From the NCBI RefSeq assembly GCF_025118155.1, contig NW_026251390.1, forward strand, positions 496,001 through 560,000: a DNA stretch of 64,000 nt, written 5' to 3'. This DNA is from Cokeromyces recurvatus. Lineage: Eukaryota > Mucoromycota > Mucoromycetes > Mucorales > Mucoraceae. Below the pieces are notes generated by a model. That model saw only the letters and a program-made list of their open reading frames with translations, was not told where the DNA came from and did not search any database. This document shows positions 12,749 to 24,582 of the stretch, in pieces; position 1 is the first letter of the stretch, and every line of letters begins with the position of its first letter. A program made the position numbers and the translations under genes.

Positions 12749-12841
12749 GGGATCTAATACTTCTACTTTGAGTAAAGTAGGCTCTGGGGAATCCACTTGA
12801 AGCATAGAGCCATTAGGTACATCATCAACATTACATGTCAT
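9941..12841 (-). CDS. HutD/Ves-like bicupin fused to AstE/AspA-type zinc deacylase
   Basis: Seven exons with phase-consistent GT-AG introns are inferred: 12841-12747, 12627-12343, 12272-11932, 11775-10616, 10523-10398, 10327-10190 and 10054-9941. They give about 752 residues. Residues 1-240 match the HutD/Ves cupin family: SWKNGLGKTSEI, then FFWRLSE, then GRKLVLGAFALVYVIEGHI. Residues about 241-415 are a low-complexity linker. The rest is a succinylglutamate desuccinylase/aspartoacylase-type zinc hydrolase. It has HGNE (zinc ligands about H471 and E474), DLNRLFPG, DLHTA (third ligand about H556) and AITVEIG (catalytic Glu about 614). The fold predicts cleavage of an N-acyl amino acid, substrate unknown. 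Introns 1 and 3 hold T59 and T37 (plus strand). If either intron call is wrong these could be two genes. Confidence 0.8.
11842..11878. repeat. T37 homopolymer in an intron
   Basis: Uninterrupted run of 37 T on the plus strand (A in the sense of the gene), inside intron 3 of the HutD-deacylase gene. A (TA)n microsatellite follows on the right. Confidence 0.9.
12686..12744. repeat. T59 homopolymer in an intron
   Basis: Uninterrupted run of 59 T on the plus strand, inside intron 1 of the HutD-deacylase gene and directly next to its splice donor. It is the longest homopolymer in the window. Confidence 0.9.
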
Positions 12842-14586
12842 CTTTACTAATCAAGAAAGTTATATATATTTAAAAAAGAGTTGAAACAGGAAATAAAAAT
12901 TTAAAAAAAAAGAAAAAAAAAAAAAGAGAGAGAGAGAGAGAAAAAGAAAGCATGGGTTTTTATTTTTTATTTTTTAATTCTAACAAGTGATATAATATGC
13001 CTATAAAATGCGCGCATATTATAGTTTGCTGTATTATGGTCAGCTGTTCTCTTCGCATCTATTAATTATATACACATGGTTTATCAAATAAAAAAAAATA
13101 TGTGTATATCTATCATATAAAATATTTTATTTCCAAACTTAAAAAGGTGACTATGCTTGATACAAGTCGGCTGTTGATCCTACAAAAATCATGTTCAATC
13201 AATACAAGATGAAGAAGACATTGATATGAGTAGGCTTTGCGTTTAGCTGTGCTCTACCAATGCACTTTTTATCATTGAATCAGTCATTCAATTCCTTTGT
13301 GATGCAGAACAATTGGAAGAAAGAGCAACGTAGTAGTCGTCGACGACAATAAAGATAAGACGTTTTTTTTTCTAAACTTTACTTCGTTGTTAAGCTTTAT
13401 TTATCTTTGTTCTTTATCTGTATTGGACAAATCACATGATACAGTTGGACTCTCGTTGGCAGCACGACTTTTTAGCAAGATGTAAAGAGATTTGACCCAC
13501 GAATAGGATCGCAAACAAGTAAGCCTATTTTGGAGATTCGTTTTTTTTCTTTCTTTTCATGAATCAGTATTTGAATTATATTTATAAATAATAGAATAAA
13601 AATAAAAAACGAGTCTCCAAAAGAGGTCCTTTAACAAGAAATAAAAAATAAATAAATTTACTGCTCAATTAGATAAGTCTATTGTACAATATGTAAGGAG
13701 CAATTACGATCATGCAGAAATACGACACAACAACTATTATTAATTTCTTTTTTTGGATAAATTTTCTTTCCATTATCAGCCAATGAACGGCATTTATATC
13801 TGTTTGATATATGAAGAAAATACCTTACGTAATAAAGACGTCCAATTCTTTTCAGGGCAGATGATGCTATATTTATTTTCTACTTTCCTCTCCCCCCCAA
13901 AAAAAAAGAAAAGAAAAAAGAAGAAACCATAACTGAAGTCTCAAATTCACAACAATTATTGGATGAATATTTTATACTTTTAACACTCCACTTTTTCTTT
14001 CTCTTCTTTTTTATTCTTTAACTCGATATCTTGATCGATAATTATTTATTAACCAAATATCCAATCTTTTCTTTTACCTCCCCCCCCCCTGAATTTGTAT
14101 TTTTCTTTTAAAACAAAGATCATTAGTCCATTATTAATGTAAAAAAAAAAAAAAACAAGATTTCATTTCAAAATAAACTCTTTACTAAGAATCTGTATGA
14201 CGCTGTACTATTCTATCTATTACCGTATGTTCCTGTTAAACTTCTTAATGACTTTTATGCTAGAAATTGTCGACAATTACTTTATTCAAAAAAAGAAAGT
14301 AACGATAATGATATCTTTGAAAAGAAAAGAAAAATAGTTAATTTTTGATAAAAATGATTGGATGCTGAATAAAATCATGGAAACCATAAAATATTTTTAT
14401 TTTTTTTATTTTTTTTTTTTCTCTCTTTCTCTTTTTCTTTATTTATTTTATTTTCTTTTTCTTTTTCATTTCTACTTCAATGCTTAACAGCTTTCTTTTA
14501 AATTAATAGATTACTTGAACAAAACTAAAAAAAAAAAAAAATACCCCTTTCTATTTCATATAATTTATTCCTATTTCGCTTTCAAA
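12842..14586. other. Intergenic region between divergent genes
   Basis: About 1.7 kb separating the fusion gene (-) from the H4K20 methyltransferase (+). No reading frame is supported. It contains a (GA)n stretch at about 12925-12940, short C-runs at about 13893 and 14082, and pyrimidine-rich tracts at 14400-14470 before the methyltransferase start. Promoters of both genes should lie here. Confidence 0.55.
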
Positions 14587-17093
14587 ATGATGACAAATAA
14601 TAATACAAATCATAATAACAAAGAAAACTTGATGGATTTCAAGGTCTTATCTCGATATGATGACTTGTTTACAGATATCTTTTTGGATAATTTTTTTCTT
14701 TGGTTTAATACAATTAAAATGAATCATGATCATCGAAGGCCAAGAGTACCGCATCATAAGATATTAGATATCATTCAAAGAAACATACTTGAAAAAGGTA
14801 AAACTATGGATGCAGTGAATGAAATATTAAAGTAAGTTTATATAAACCTTTTTTTTTCTTTTTCTATCCTTTTTCTTTTTCTTTTTAACTCTTTTTTCCA
14901 TTGTGTAATAACATTTTGGTCCTTTTTATTTATTTGTCTTACATATACGGCAAGTGTACATCATATTAACATCATCATTTTCTTTATATCTATTCTTCTA
15001 TTTTAGGTTGGATTATTTTAAACAGTATCTTGCTTTAAAAAGTCAAAAACAAATTCAAGAATTTATTCAACATATGAAAAGATATTTATACATGTAAAGA
15101 ATATACATATGTGAAATTATATAAAAATGGATATTTATATTGATAGCTATTCCCTTTTTATATGTCTGTGATCATTTTTAGGTACATGCCGAATGCAGGT
15201 TATGAGATAGGAGATACAAGAAGATATTGTAATAATGGTAGAAAAGTAGAGGCCTGTTTAATTGCTACAAAGAATTGGAATGTTGGGGATGAAATGAGAT
15301 TATTGACAGGGATGATAGCTTGTTTAGATCCAAAGGATGATGCTGAATTAAAGAAAGGTAACCGAGACTTTAGTGTAATGTGGTCTACTCGAAAGAATTG
15401 TAGTTGTCTTTTTTTGGGCCCTGCTCGTTTTGCTAATCATGATTGTGATTCTAATTGCAAGGTAATGGTGATGATGAGAAGAAGAAAAAAAAAAAAAAAA
15501 AAAAAAAAAAAAGGAAGGGCGCTATTTTAATATTAGAATTGTCTATGTGTACTACATAGTTTATAGCTTTAGGTCAAAATTCAATTATTTTTAAAGTAAT
15601 CAAAGATATCAAATTTGGTGAAGAAATTACTGTCTATTATGGTAAACATTATTTTGGTGAAAATAATTGTGAATGTAAATGTAGTACATGTGAAAAGTAA
15701 GTTATATGTTATGTATGTATATAATGAGTGGTGTGTTTAATAAGAGGAAACATAGTTTGGGTATGGGCTATTTTGCATCACTTGAAACAAAAGAAAATTC
15801 AACGGTAACGATGAATGAAGATCAGGGGGGCAGTACCAGACGTAGTACTCGGAAAAGAAAATCTGCTTTATATGAAGGTATAAAATTTATATAAAGTTTA
15901 TTTACATATATCATTTATATTCATCTTTTTTTTTCCCACTTAGATTATACACATACTTCTTATATACCAAATAGACGCTCAAAACGTGCTTCTATTGAAC
16001 CTTTATCTCCTAATCAAACACATTCTACTGATTCTTTAGAAGAATTGATCGGTGACCAACAAGTAAAATTATCTAAAAAGGAAGATGAGCTTTTTTTACC
16101 GCCTATTCCTGTCTCTCCAACAACTTCAACTACAGAAAAGTTGGCAAGACTAAAGGTGATGAGTATTGATTTTTTATGTGGCGGTAGTGATGAGGAAGAA
16201 AGGTCACCGGTTATAAAACAACGTAGAGTATCAGATTGTCCTTTACTTGATATGTTAGTGGATGCTGCAGTAGACGCTGAATATATTAAATCCAATAAAA
16301 AGGAATCTAATTTCTTTGAACAAGAAAGAGGTTATTTAAATCAATTCATAAAGTCGATACAATCAGAAGATTCACCGCAATCATCTCTTATAGATTCAAA
16401 TGATTCAAAATCAGATTCGGCTATCAGTTTATCTCCTCAGCTTGTTCAAATAAAGAAAGAAGAAGATCATACTTGGTCATTTAATCAAAATAACGATCAT
16501 CTTGATGATAATATGGATTTATTAAATACTTTCTTTGACGATGTATCTGATCTATCTTCTGTAAGTAGTACGGAATTATCTACTTGGACAGATCATGAGG
16601 AGGAGGAGATGATTCAAACAAAACCAAAATCGAAAAAGACAACTATAAAAAAAAGAGATCTCAATCACCTAGTAGTAGTATGTCACAAGAATTAATTTGT
16701 ATTGCTTGTGATCGACCTTTAAAGAAGGAAGATATCTCAGAACAAGTAGGTGCAGATGTATCTATTACAAATGAATTAGCTACCTGGACATGGAGTCCAA
16801 GTGCTATTTTTACAGATTGGAGACCTAAACGATGTCCTCGTTGTGAACGTCATTATACAATATTTAAACAAGAATGGCCTAATCGACGTAAACAAAAGAA
16901 GAAGAAATCAAATTCCCCTAATAATAAGAAGAAGAATATAAAGAAGAAATCAATCATCATGAATGAAAAGAATGCTTCACTTGTAGAACCTGAGTCATTT
17001 ATGCCTATTCTCTATCAAATTCAAGATGATCCGAATGATTTAAATTATATACCTCCATCCCCTTTATCTGATGTTGTTTCTTATGATGAATAA
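14587..17093 (+). CDS. SET9: SET-domain histone H4 Lys20 methyltransferase (Set9/Suv4-20 type)
   Basis: Transfers methyl groups from S-adenosylmethionine to H4K20 in chromatin. Inferred exons: 14587-14831, 15007-15093, 15182-15461, 15560-15696, 15747-15877, 15944-16560 and 16656-17093, about 644 residues. The Suv4-20-type SET core is clear: GPARFANHDCDSNCKF, GEEITVYYG and the post-SET cluster YFGENNCECKCSTCE. The C-terminal exon has CIACDRP and CPRCERHYTIFKQEWP, which I believe is a conserved zinc-binding tail of fungal Set9. The join 16560 to 16656 uses a GTAAGT donor. Without it the frame stops at 16695, giving 543 residues and no zinc tail. A one-base change in an A8 run at 16647-16654 is the alternative explanation. 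The intron at 15462-15559 holds A28. Confidence 0.88.
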
Positions 17094-17477
17094 TTTGTAT
17101 CTTATATTTGTAAAAATTGTGTATATAAAATACATACATATATACTACTACTACTACTACTACTACTACAATCCTATTTATGTATGTGTATAATAATAAA
17201 TCTTATTCCCCTGCTATTGTTTTTTCTCTCTTATCTAGAACAGTCACGCTCTTTAAAAAAAAAATAAAAAATAAAATAAAATAATAGACAGGTGTATATA
17301 CATGTGTGTATTATGTGTGTGTATAAAGATACATGTGTGTATAAAGATACATGTGTGTATAAATATATAAATATAATTTATTAAATAATACATAATAGAA
17401 TAAATTTACAATAATAAGAATAAGAATAAAAGGGAATCATACGTATAAATAATAATATAAGTAATAGTGTTAAAATT
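17094..17477. repeat. Convergent intergenic spacer with microsatellite and 18-bp repeat
   Basis: Spacer between the 3' ends of Set9 (+) and the 3D-domain gene (-). It contains (CTA)n at about 17147-17168 and a tandem repeat of an 18-bp unit resembling ACATGTGTGTATAAAGAT at about 17297-17365. No gene is seen. Confidence 0.6.
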
Positions 17478-18671
17478 CTAATTATTTAAAACAGCCCATT
17501 CTTTTACACTTTCTGTCACATAGTTCAAGATGGTACATTCTTGCGTTGTCACAGTGACTCTCTTGGGTAAATATTTATCTAATGATTGATAAGCAGTAAA
17601 TTGTAACACAAAGAAATCAAGTTGACAATCACCAAAGCTCCAACCTTTATCATCGACACGTACACAGCCGTTATGAACTTTGCCATCCGGTAAAGTGACA
17701 CCATCTAATTCCTTAATGTAGAGTTTGGTACCATATTTGATATCATTTGAAGCTACACTGACCCAGGGAATTAAAGGATCACCTTTACTGCCTAAGCCAT
17801 AACTATCCTTCTTTCGATCAATCACCATAAATGTATGACGTCCTTTATTCAAATTGACCATAACACCATTTTCAAGTAAGCCTGTACCTTCCATTTGAAA
17901 TTTCTATAGATGTATAATAGAGATAAATATATAATGTATATGCATATAAATGATCTATTATCGTACCTCATAAGTTATCTTGGATACTTTGGCAATGACT
18001 TCACCAGAAGTAGTCTTTAATTCTTTTGTCTTTGGACCGGTCAACTTTACAATTTTGCCATCGTTCAACATATCTTCATCACCTTCCTTGGGTATCCAGT
18101 ATTGTGTTAAGAGAGCTCTCTTGTAACATTTCTTGAGACCACCTTCCTTTGTACTCTTGGATTTCTTTGACTTTTTGGATTTCTTTGACTTTTTAGACTT
18201 CTTTTTGGAGTCCTTCTTGGAGTGCTTTTCGGATTCCTTTGACTTTTTCGAGTGTTTATGCTTTTTCGTTGCTTCATGATGATGATGAGAAGAGGATTCA
18301 TGTTTGGAATGATGTTTATGTTTATGTTTGGAATGAAGGTCACTAAAAGGAGAAGCTGAGTGATCGGCAGTGGTAGTATTTGTGTTATTCTCAATAATGG
18401 AATTATCCTTGTCCTTTTTAGAATGATGGTTGTCGTTGTGGTCGCTGTCGTGTCTTCTTATAAGATGCAAAGTACTGTTGCTATCATCCGTGTTAGATTC
18501 ATGAATAGAGTCTGCTGTTTCGACATAAGAAGAGGTTAAACCCAAAGGATAAAAATCTACAGAAGATGTCTTTGTTGTTTCTTCTTCTTTCAAAGGAAAT
18601 GAGGTGACTAAAGCCATAGAAGCGCATAAGGCAGCGATGGTAGTGCATAATGCAAGTTTATTAGACTTCAT
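17478..18671 (-). CDS. Secreted 3D-domain (double-psi beta-barrel) protein
   Basis: Probably exported and acting at the cell wall. Two exons (18671-17959 and 17900-17478, boundary approximate) join ITYE to KFQMEG. The N-terminus MKSNKLALCTTIAALCASMA is a signal peptide. A linker rich in Ser, His, Asp and Lys follows, with a (KKS)n tract and His-rich clusters. The C-terminal region matches the 3D domain (named for three aspartates) known from bacterial wall-active proteins: DIKYGTKLYI and VRVDDKGWSFGDCQLDFFV. Whether the fungal protein acts on polysaccharide is not known. It converges on Set9 and is followed upstream by 3.2 kb without genes. Confidence 0.75.
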
Positions 18672-19210
18672 TTTTAACTGAGTTTGATAAAGTTTTTTTT
18701 TTTTATTTTTATTAATTTATTTTTTAAAAAAAAAGGAGTGATATTGAAGATGAAAAAATAAAAGAAAAAGAAAAAAGTAATTTACTTCTTTATTAATATA
18801 TACACACATATATTTATATATATTTATATATATAATAAATCAAGGTGCTAAAGACAGTATTGAAGTTATGTTGCATGGTATGCTTTAATTCCTGTTCTAT
18901 ACTTAATTTTAGAAATAAATCTTTTCTTTTTTTTTTTTGGACCCTGTTAATCTCACTATTGACGACTCTTCACATTTTATTACGACAGGTTTAGTAAAAA
19001 ATTATAATGTCAGCTTATGTAAAAGAAAAGAGAATCCGGTTTGGAAAATGTCAACAAAACATACAGATAATATCAAGAGTATCCTGTAATTATTTTCCCC
19101 CTTTCTTTTTTTTTTTTTTTTTTCAGGCACAAAAAGCACTAAAGACTGAAACATGTTTGTTATGATTTAACTATATAACTGAAAATCAAAACAAATAGGA
19201 GTTATCAAGG

Positions 19211-19247
<37 letters not shown>

Positions 19248-21848
19248 ATACATTTCTATTCATATACATTCGTACATACATACATACACACATATATATA
19301 TATGCTTGTCCTTTATTTCTTTCCATATAAAGGATAATAGATAGGTTGTAATTATACACTCATTTTAAATACTGTATGTAAAATATTTATAGTAATTTTT
19401 TTTTTTTTTTTACCTATGATTAACAAAAAAAAAAGGGGGACAGTAATGATTTATAATATCCCTAGGATACTACTATATTTCTGAGTAGCATTAATTTTTT
19501 CCAAATTAGGGCAAAATAAACAATGACAACATACCGCATATTCACCATAGTGATTACGTCGATCGACTATGCTTTATTTTTTATTTATTTATTTTTGCTT
19601 GGCAAACACATTACAATGATTTTATGCAAATGTGAGTTAAGATAAGCGTGTGTTGAGAAGACATAGAATAGTATCGAGTTATTTGATGCTCTATCAATTA
19701 CTAGAGAAAGTTGTTGAGTGAAGTAATCACGCAGTAACATCTCTGACTTTAAAATTATAAAATAGCCACATTTGTCTATTTTTAGGGTTTTTTTTTATTT
19801 TATTTTATTTTATTTTTTTTTTTAATATTTAATATTTATAATTTTATTTTATTTTTTTTTCTATTTTTTAGTAAAATACTTTTCTTTCTAACTAGAACTA
19901 TTCCTCTTTTATTTATATACATATATGATTTTGTAGCTAAATATTCTATTATAAAAAAATGAAAGTGGAAATGACATTTATGACATTTTATCATGACTGA
20001 ATTTTTTTTTTACTGTAATATTACAATGATGCTATTGTGAGTCATAAGAATAAAATAAATATTATAAAGTAGTGATCTGTCTTCTCGAAGACACACATTT
20101 ATAACAATAGAATGATGAAAAGGAAAAAAAAGTAAATGTTTCATAGTAAATGATAGGATAAAGCCTTAGTGCTATCGAATTATTCTAACAACTGACATCT
20201 AAAAATATGTTCTTTTTCGTGTAAATACAGCTATCAACAATATAAACATTTAATATACAATCAATCAGTATCATATTTAAATTACTATTTTATTAGTAGA
20301 CCCTTTTATGTATATTAACTAATACATATTCATCAAAAAGTAGCCAATAATCTCTCTAATAGTATTATTATTATTATTACTTTTGCAAAGTCTCCTTTTA
20401 AATCATCATTCTATTTATTTATCAGTGTAGTCTTTTCATTACAAACTTTTTCATTAAATTATCAAATACTTTATCATTAAATTTAAAATGAATGATTATG
20501 TAATGTTAGAAGAGTTGTTGTTCAAAAGAAAGAAAGAAAGAAAGAAAAAAAAAATTTAACCGCGTAAATATTATTACATAATTACCTGTAATTATTATAA
20601 TAATGATAATTAGCTGGGAAACAAACAGGTTTTTACAACAAAATAGACTGACAAATAATGCTGTTGTCCTTTTATATTAAACGCATATTCTAGACCATAA
20701 ATAAAAACAATATAAATCGTTCCAACTACTGCTATTCTATCTATTTTATTATTCATAATTGTGTTCTAAAGTTGTATTTTTTTTTAAAGAAAAAAAAAAA
20801 AAGAAAGGGGGAGGCATTCTTTTCAAAGAAGGCTGCACTACTATAAAATAAATGGCGCATATTATTCATAACAACGTTGAAATTTATGGCTTGTTTTTTT
20901 TTTTTTTGAAAAATAAATAAATAAATAAATAAGTATTATATATAAATTCATCACATTTCGAAAAAGGATATTGAAAACGTTTGATCATTTTGTCTCAGAT
21001 AACTGTTACTACTTTATCAATGATACTAAAGTACTATTATACATGTAACAACTATTATAATCATCTCTGTTGATTATTTTTCATTATGATTATGATTAAT
21101 GTAAACGTGTTACTAACTTGTTTATTACAAGAAAAAAAAACAAATCCAATATTATAATTTATTATAAAACTAGACTGGAGCCTGTTTCTTATCAACATAC
21201 ATAATCTATTAAGAATGGCTGCGATTAATAAAATGGTATAAGCCAAGTATATTAAACATTATATAAATAAAATAAAATAAAGTAAAATAAACTTATTTTA
21301 TATCAGCATATGACTCTAAGTTTGCAAGTTGAGAATAGATTGGTTATTCTATAGTTTATTCTAAAGCAATATAAATAATACACTTATTTATTCACCAGTG
21401 TTTTTGACATAATTAAGTTTTCTAAGAGAAATAAGGTACATTTTTGATTTATTGTTGCTATGTTTAATGTATTTTGATCATGACAATAAATTATTGATAC
21501 CTTTTTATTTTTCCCTTTTTTATCGTTTTTGTATTGTATTTATAAACGAATACACTAAATTTGGTTGGTTCCTTATTTTATGTCACATAAAAGGAAAGAA
21601 ATTTTCTTTTTTACAAATTAAATAAAGTTATTATTTTACATAAACCAATTATATTATCTAATTTATTGTCTTTCCCCCCAAAAAAGAAGTTTTTTTTTTT
21701 CCGATGATACATACATTTTTTTTTTTGCCTGTGTTGCATTTGTAAAACAAAAAAAGTCAAGCATCAGTTAATTTTCTATTTTTTATTTTATTTTATTTTA
21801 TTTTTTCATTTTTCATTCTCTTTTTATCTCCATTTTATTGCTAATTGA
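18672..21848. other. Gene-poor region, about 3.2 kb
   Basis: No supported reading frame on either strand. It contains T- and A-runs (for example 19213-19241), a (GAAA)n stretch at 20527-20546 and (TTTTA)n at 19796-19815 and 21782-21803. Promoters of the 3D-domain gene (left) and the response regulator (right) should be at its ends. Confidence 0.55.
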
Positions 21849-22627
21849 ATGGATTACTTTACATATCAAAAAAACAAAAAGCCAGTGTCAAGGTCAAGTG
21901 ATATGACACTTAATACATCAACAGCCAATAATGGCTCAGCGAATGCTTTATATATTCATGATTCTGGAAAATCACCTTCTCGACCAACTTGCATTCTTTA
22001 TCCTTCATCTATCTTTACACCCGAAGAAGAAAAAGAAACAGAGATTCCTATGGATAACCGGGATTTATTCAGTATGGCACAGCTATCGACCTCCTTGCCT
22101 TCGCCACCTATCCTATCTCAGCTAAATAGTAAAAGATTATCTGCCTCTTCCACAACGCCATTACCGTCATCTAATGATAATAGCAATAAAAGAATGTTAT
22201 CACTAAATAAACGAAGGTTCAGTACCCCACCCCATACACTTTGTTTCCCCAGAATACACGTTCTAATCGTAGATGATAATCCTATCAACTTGCAGATTCT
22301 ATCTAAATTGTTGAGTATTCATCTTTCAGATATCATTAATCAAGTTGAACTCGTTAAAAGTGGTGTCAAGGCACTTGAGGTACTCAAATGCAGACCCTTT
22401 GATCTTATCTTGATGGACATCGATATGCCTATCATGAATGGAATAGAGACTACGCTTCATATCCGATCTTCTATTGAGTTTGATATTTTACCTCGAAATC
22501 GTAAAGCCCCCATTGTTGCAGTAACCACAAATGATTCACCATCATGGCGACACACTTATACTGAAAGTGGCATGGTATGCGTTATTTTTTTTTATTATTA
22601 TTATACCAAAAGAATTATCTCACTCAC

Positions 22628-22664
<37 letters not shown>

Positions 22665-22775
22665 GGAATATAGAATGGTTGTATTGGTAAACCTATTTCA
22701 CCAGTGGAGATGAAAAGGACATTATTAGCAGTGCTTGATCTTCCTTTACCTATTCCACCTTTTACGCCTGAATGA
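21849..22775 (+). CDS. Stand-alone response regulator (receiver domain)
   Basis: Receives phosphate on an aspartate from a histidine-kinase phosphorelay. Two exons (21849-22574 and 22674-22775) give about 275 residues. The first 135 or so residues are Ser/Thr/Pro-rich and look disordered. The C-terminal receiver domain keeps the key residues: VDDN (acidic pocket), LMDIDMP (phospho-acceptor Asp), AVTTN (Thr) and IGKPI (Lys). There is no output domain: no HSF, kinase or enzymatic part. The intron interrupts the domain just before the IGKPI strand and contains a T-run of about 30. I cannot assign it to the Ssk1, Skn7 or Rim15 class with confidence. Confidence 0.85.
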
Positions 22776-23318
22776 TAGTAAAAGGACTTGTATTATATTG
22801 TAAATATTTTCATACACTCTATTAGAAACTAATAATTTATGTATATAATAATAATAAATAAGCATACATACACCACCTAACCATAAATATGAACATGTAT
22901 CACTTCTTCACCGTCTCCCATGATTCTATTATTACTATGTGATCATATTATCATATGATAATAATATTATTGTATTCTGTTTTTAATGTGTGTGTGTGTG
23001 TGTGTTTTTTTTTAGGAAATTTCTAACTGAGTCTGAAACATTTGACATTTCACATCATGTTTCTCTTTCTTTTGGTATTTCCTCAGTCAGTCTCTCTCTC
23101 TCCCTCTCTCCCTCTCTCCCTCTCACCCCCCACCCCACCCCGGCCACCCTAGCTTATTTACTATGTACACACTCTACCATTTATTAATTAAGAATTAGGG
23201 GCCTGTCCTTGAAATAATAGTGGAGAAGAAGAAAAAAAAAAAAATAAAAAAAAATAAAATAAAATAAAATAAAATTTTCTCTTCTCTTATTATTTTTTAA
23301 AAAAAAATATATATATAT
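22776..23318. repeat. Microsatellite-rich spacer
   Basis: Contains (TG)n at about 22987-23005, a CT-rich run at about 23090-23125, an A-rich tract and (AAAAT)n at about 23233-23275, and (AT)n just before the start codon at 23319. No gene is seen. Confidence 0.7.
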
Positions 23319-24428
23319 ATGTTTCGATTAGGACGAGTTATACAAATTGCAGCACAACAATCAAGATTACGAATACCATTAAAACCAGTACAATCGACAC
23401 AGACGCTGACTTCCGTTATTACACGTTTCAGTCCATTAAAGGGAAGAAGATATACAACTGAAAGGACGCCTAGTTTTATTACCGGGTTCAATACACAAGG
23501 GAATGCGATAACGGACATCAAGTCGTCGGCTACACCGTCTAGTCAATTCAAAACGAAGAAACCAACGACAGCTGGTAAACGTTGGTTAAAACGAGTTCCT
23601 CGTGATCATCTCTACAAGGGTAAAGCCGTACGTCGCTTGACGATGGAAAAGAGAAGTTCAGGAGGACGCAATAGTCATGGACGTATCACCGTTCGTCATC
23701 GTGGTGGAGGACATAAGCGAAGAATTCGTATCTTGGATTGGCATCGTCAAGAGAATGGAGTACAGACGGTGATGCGACTTGAATATGACCCCGGACGTAC
23801 GGCCTGGATCGCCCTGTTGCGTCATGATACGACTGCTAAATTAAGTTATATTGTTGCCCCACAGGGATTAAAGGCAGGTGATAAAGTAAGATCGTATCGT
23901 TCTGTAGAAAAAAGCAAAAAAGGAAAAGAAGAAGAAGAAGAAGAAAAGAGAGGTATTACACGTACAGTTGCTATTGATGTTGGTAATTGTATGCCTCTCA
24001 AGATGATTCCAGTAGGTACCATTATTCATAATGTGGGGTTAAAACGAAATGGACCTGGTATCATGGCGAGAGCAGCTGGTACATATGCTCAATTAATTCA
24101 AACCGGTGAAACAGGATATGCCCAGGTACGTTTATCAAGCGGTGAAGTTCGTTTAGTACCTGTTGATGCCTGCGCTACTATTGGAGCAGTTAGTAATCCT
24201 GATCATCAGCATGAAATGATGGGTAAAGCAGGTCGATTAAGATGGTTGGGTATTCGACCTACAGTACGTGGTGTAGCCATGAATGCAACAGATCATCCTC
24301 ATGGTGGTGGTAGAGGTAAATCAAAGGGTAATAAACATCCACAATCCCCCTGGGGTGTATTAGCAAAGGGTGGCAAGACAAGGAAATCACCCAATCCTTT
24401 TGTAGTTAAACCTAGACCTAGACGATAA
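23319..24428 (+). CDS. RML2: Mitochondrial large-subunit ribosomal protein uL2m
   Basis: Structural protein of the mitochondrial ribosome, near the peptidyl-transferase centre. Single exon, 369 residues. The first 60 or so residues are basic and lack acidic residues until the ERTPSF segment, as expected of a mitochondrial targeting sequence. The L2 core follows: SSGGRNSHGRITVRHRGGGH, RLEYDPGRTAWIALL, and the C-terminal DHPHGGGRGKSKGN with the conserved histidine, then the KGGKTRK tail. A Lys/Glu-rich insertion (GKEEEEEEKRG) interrupts the OB-fold region and is unusual compared with bacterial L2. Confidence 0.95.
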   Translation: MFRLGRVIQIAAQQSRLRIPLKPVQSTQTLTSVITRFSPLKGRRYTTERTPSFITGFNTQGNAITDIKSSATPSSQFKTKKPTTAGKRWLKRVPRDHLYKGKAVRRLTMEKRSSGGRNSHGRITVRHRGGGHKRRIRILDWHRQENGVQTVMRLEYDPGRTAWIALLRHDTTAKLSYIVAPQGLKAGDKVRSYRSVEKSKKGKEEEEEEKRGITRTVAIDVGNCMPLKMIPVGTIIHNVGLKRNGPGIMARAAGTYAQLIQTGETGYAQVRLSSGEVRLVPVDACATIGAVSNPDHQHEMMGKAGRLRWLGIRPTVRGVAMNATDHPHGGGRGKSKGNKHPQSPWGVLAKGGKTRKSPNPFVVKPRPRR

Positions 24429-24582
24429 AAAAAAAAATCCTATCTAATATAAAATATATTATTATTATTGTTGTCATATATCTTTATTCTTTTTCTTTCA
24501 TTTTTTTTTTTTTTAAATATTTAGATATAAATACATCTATCTATATCTATATACATTTATAAATTTTAATAATAAAATAAAA

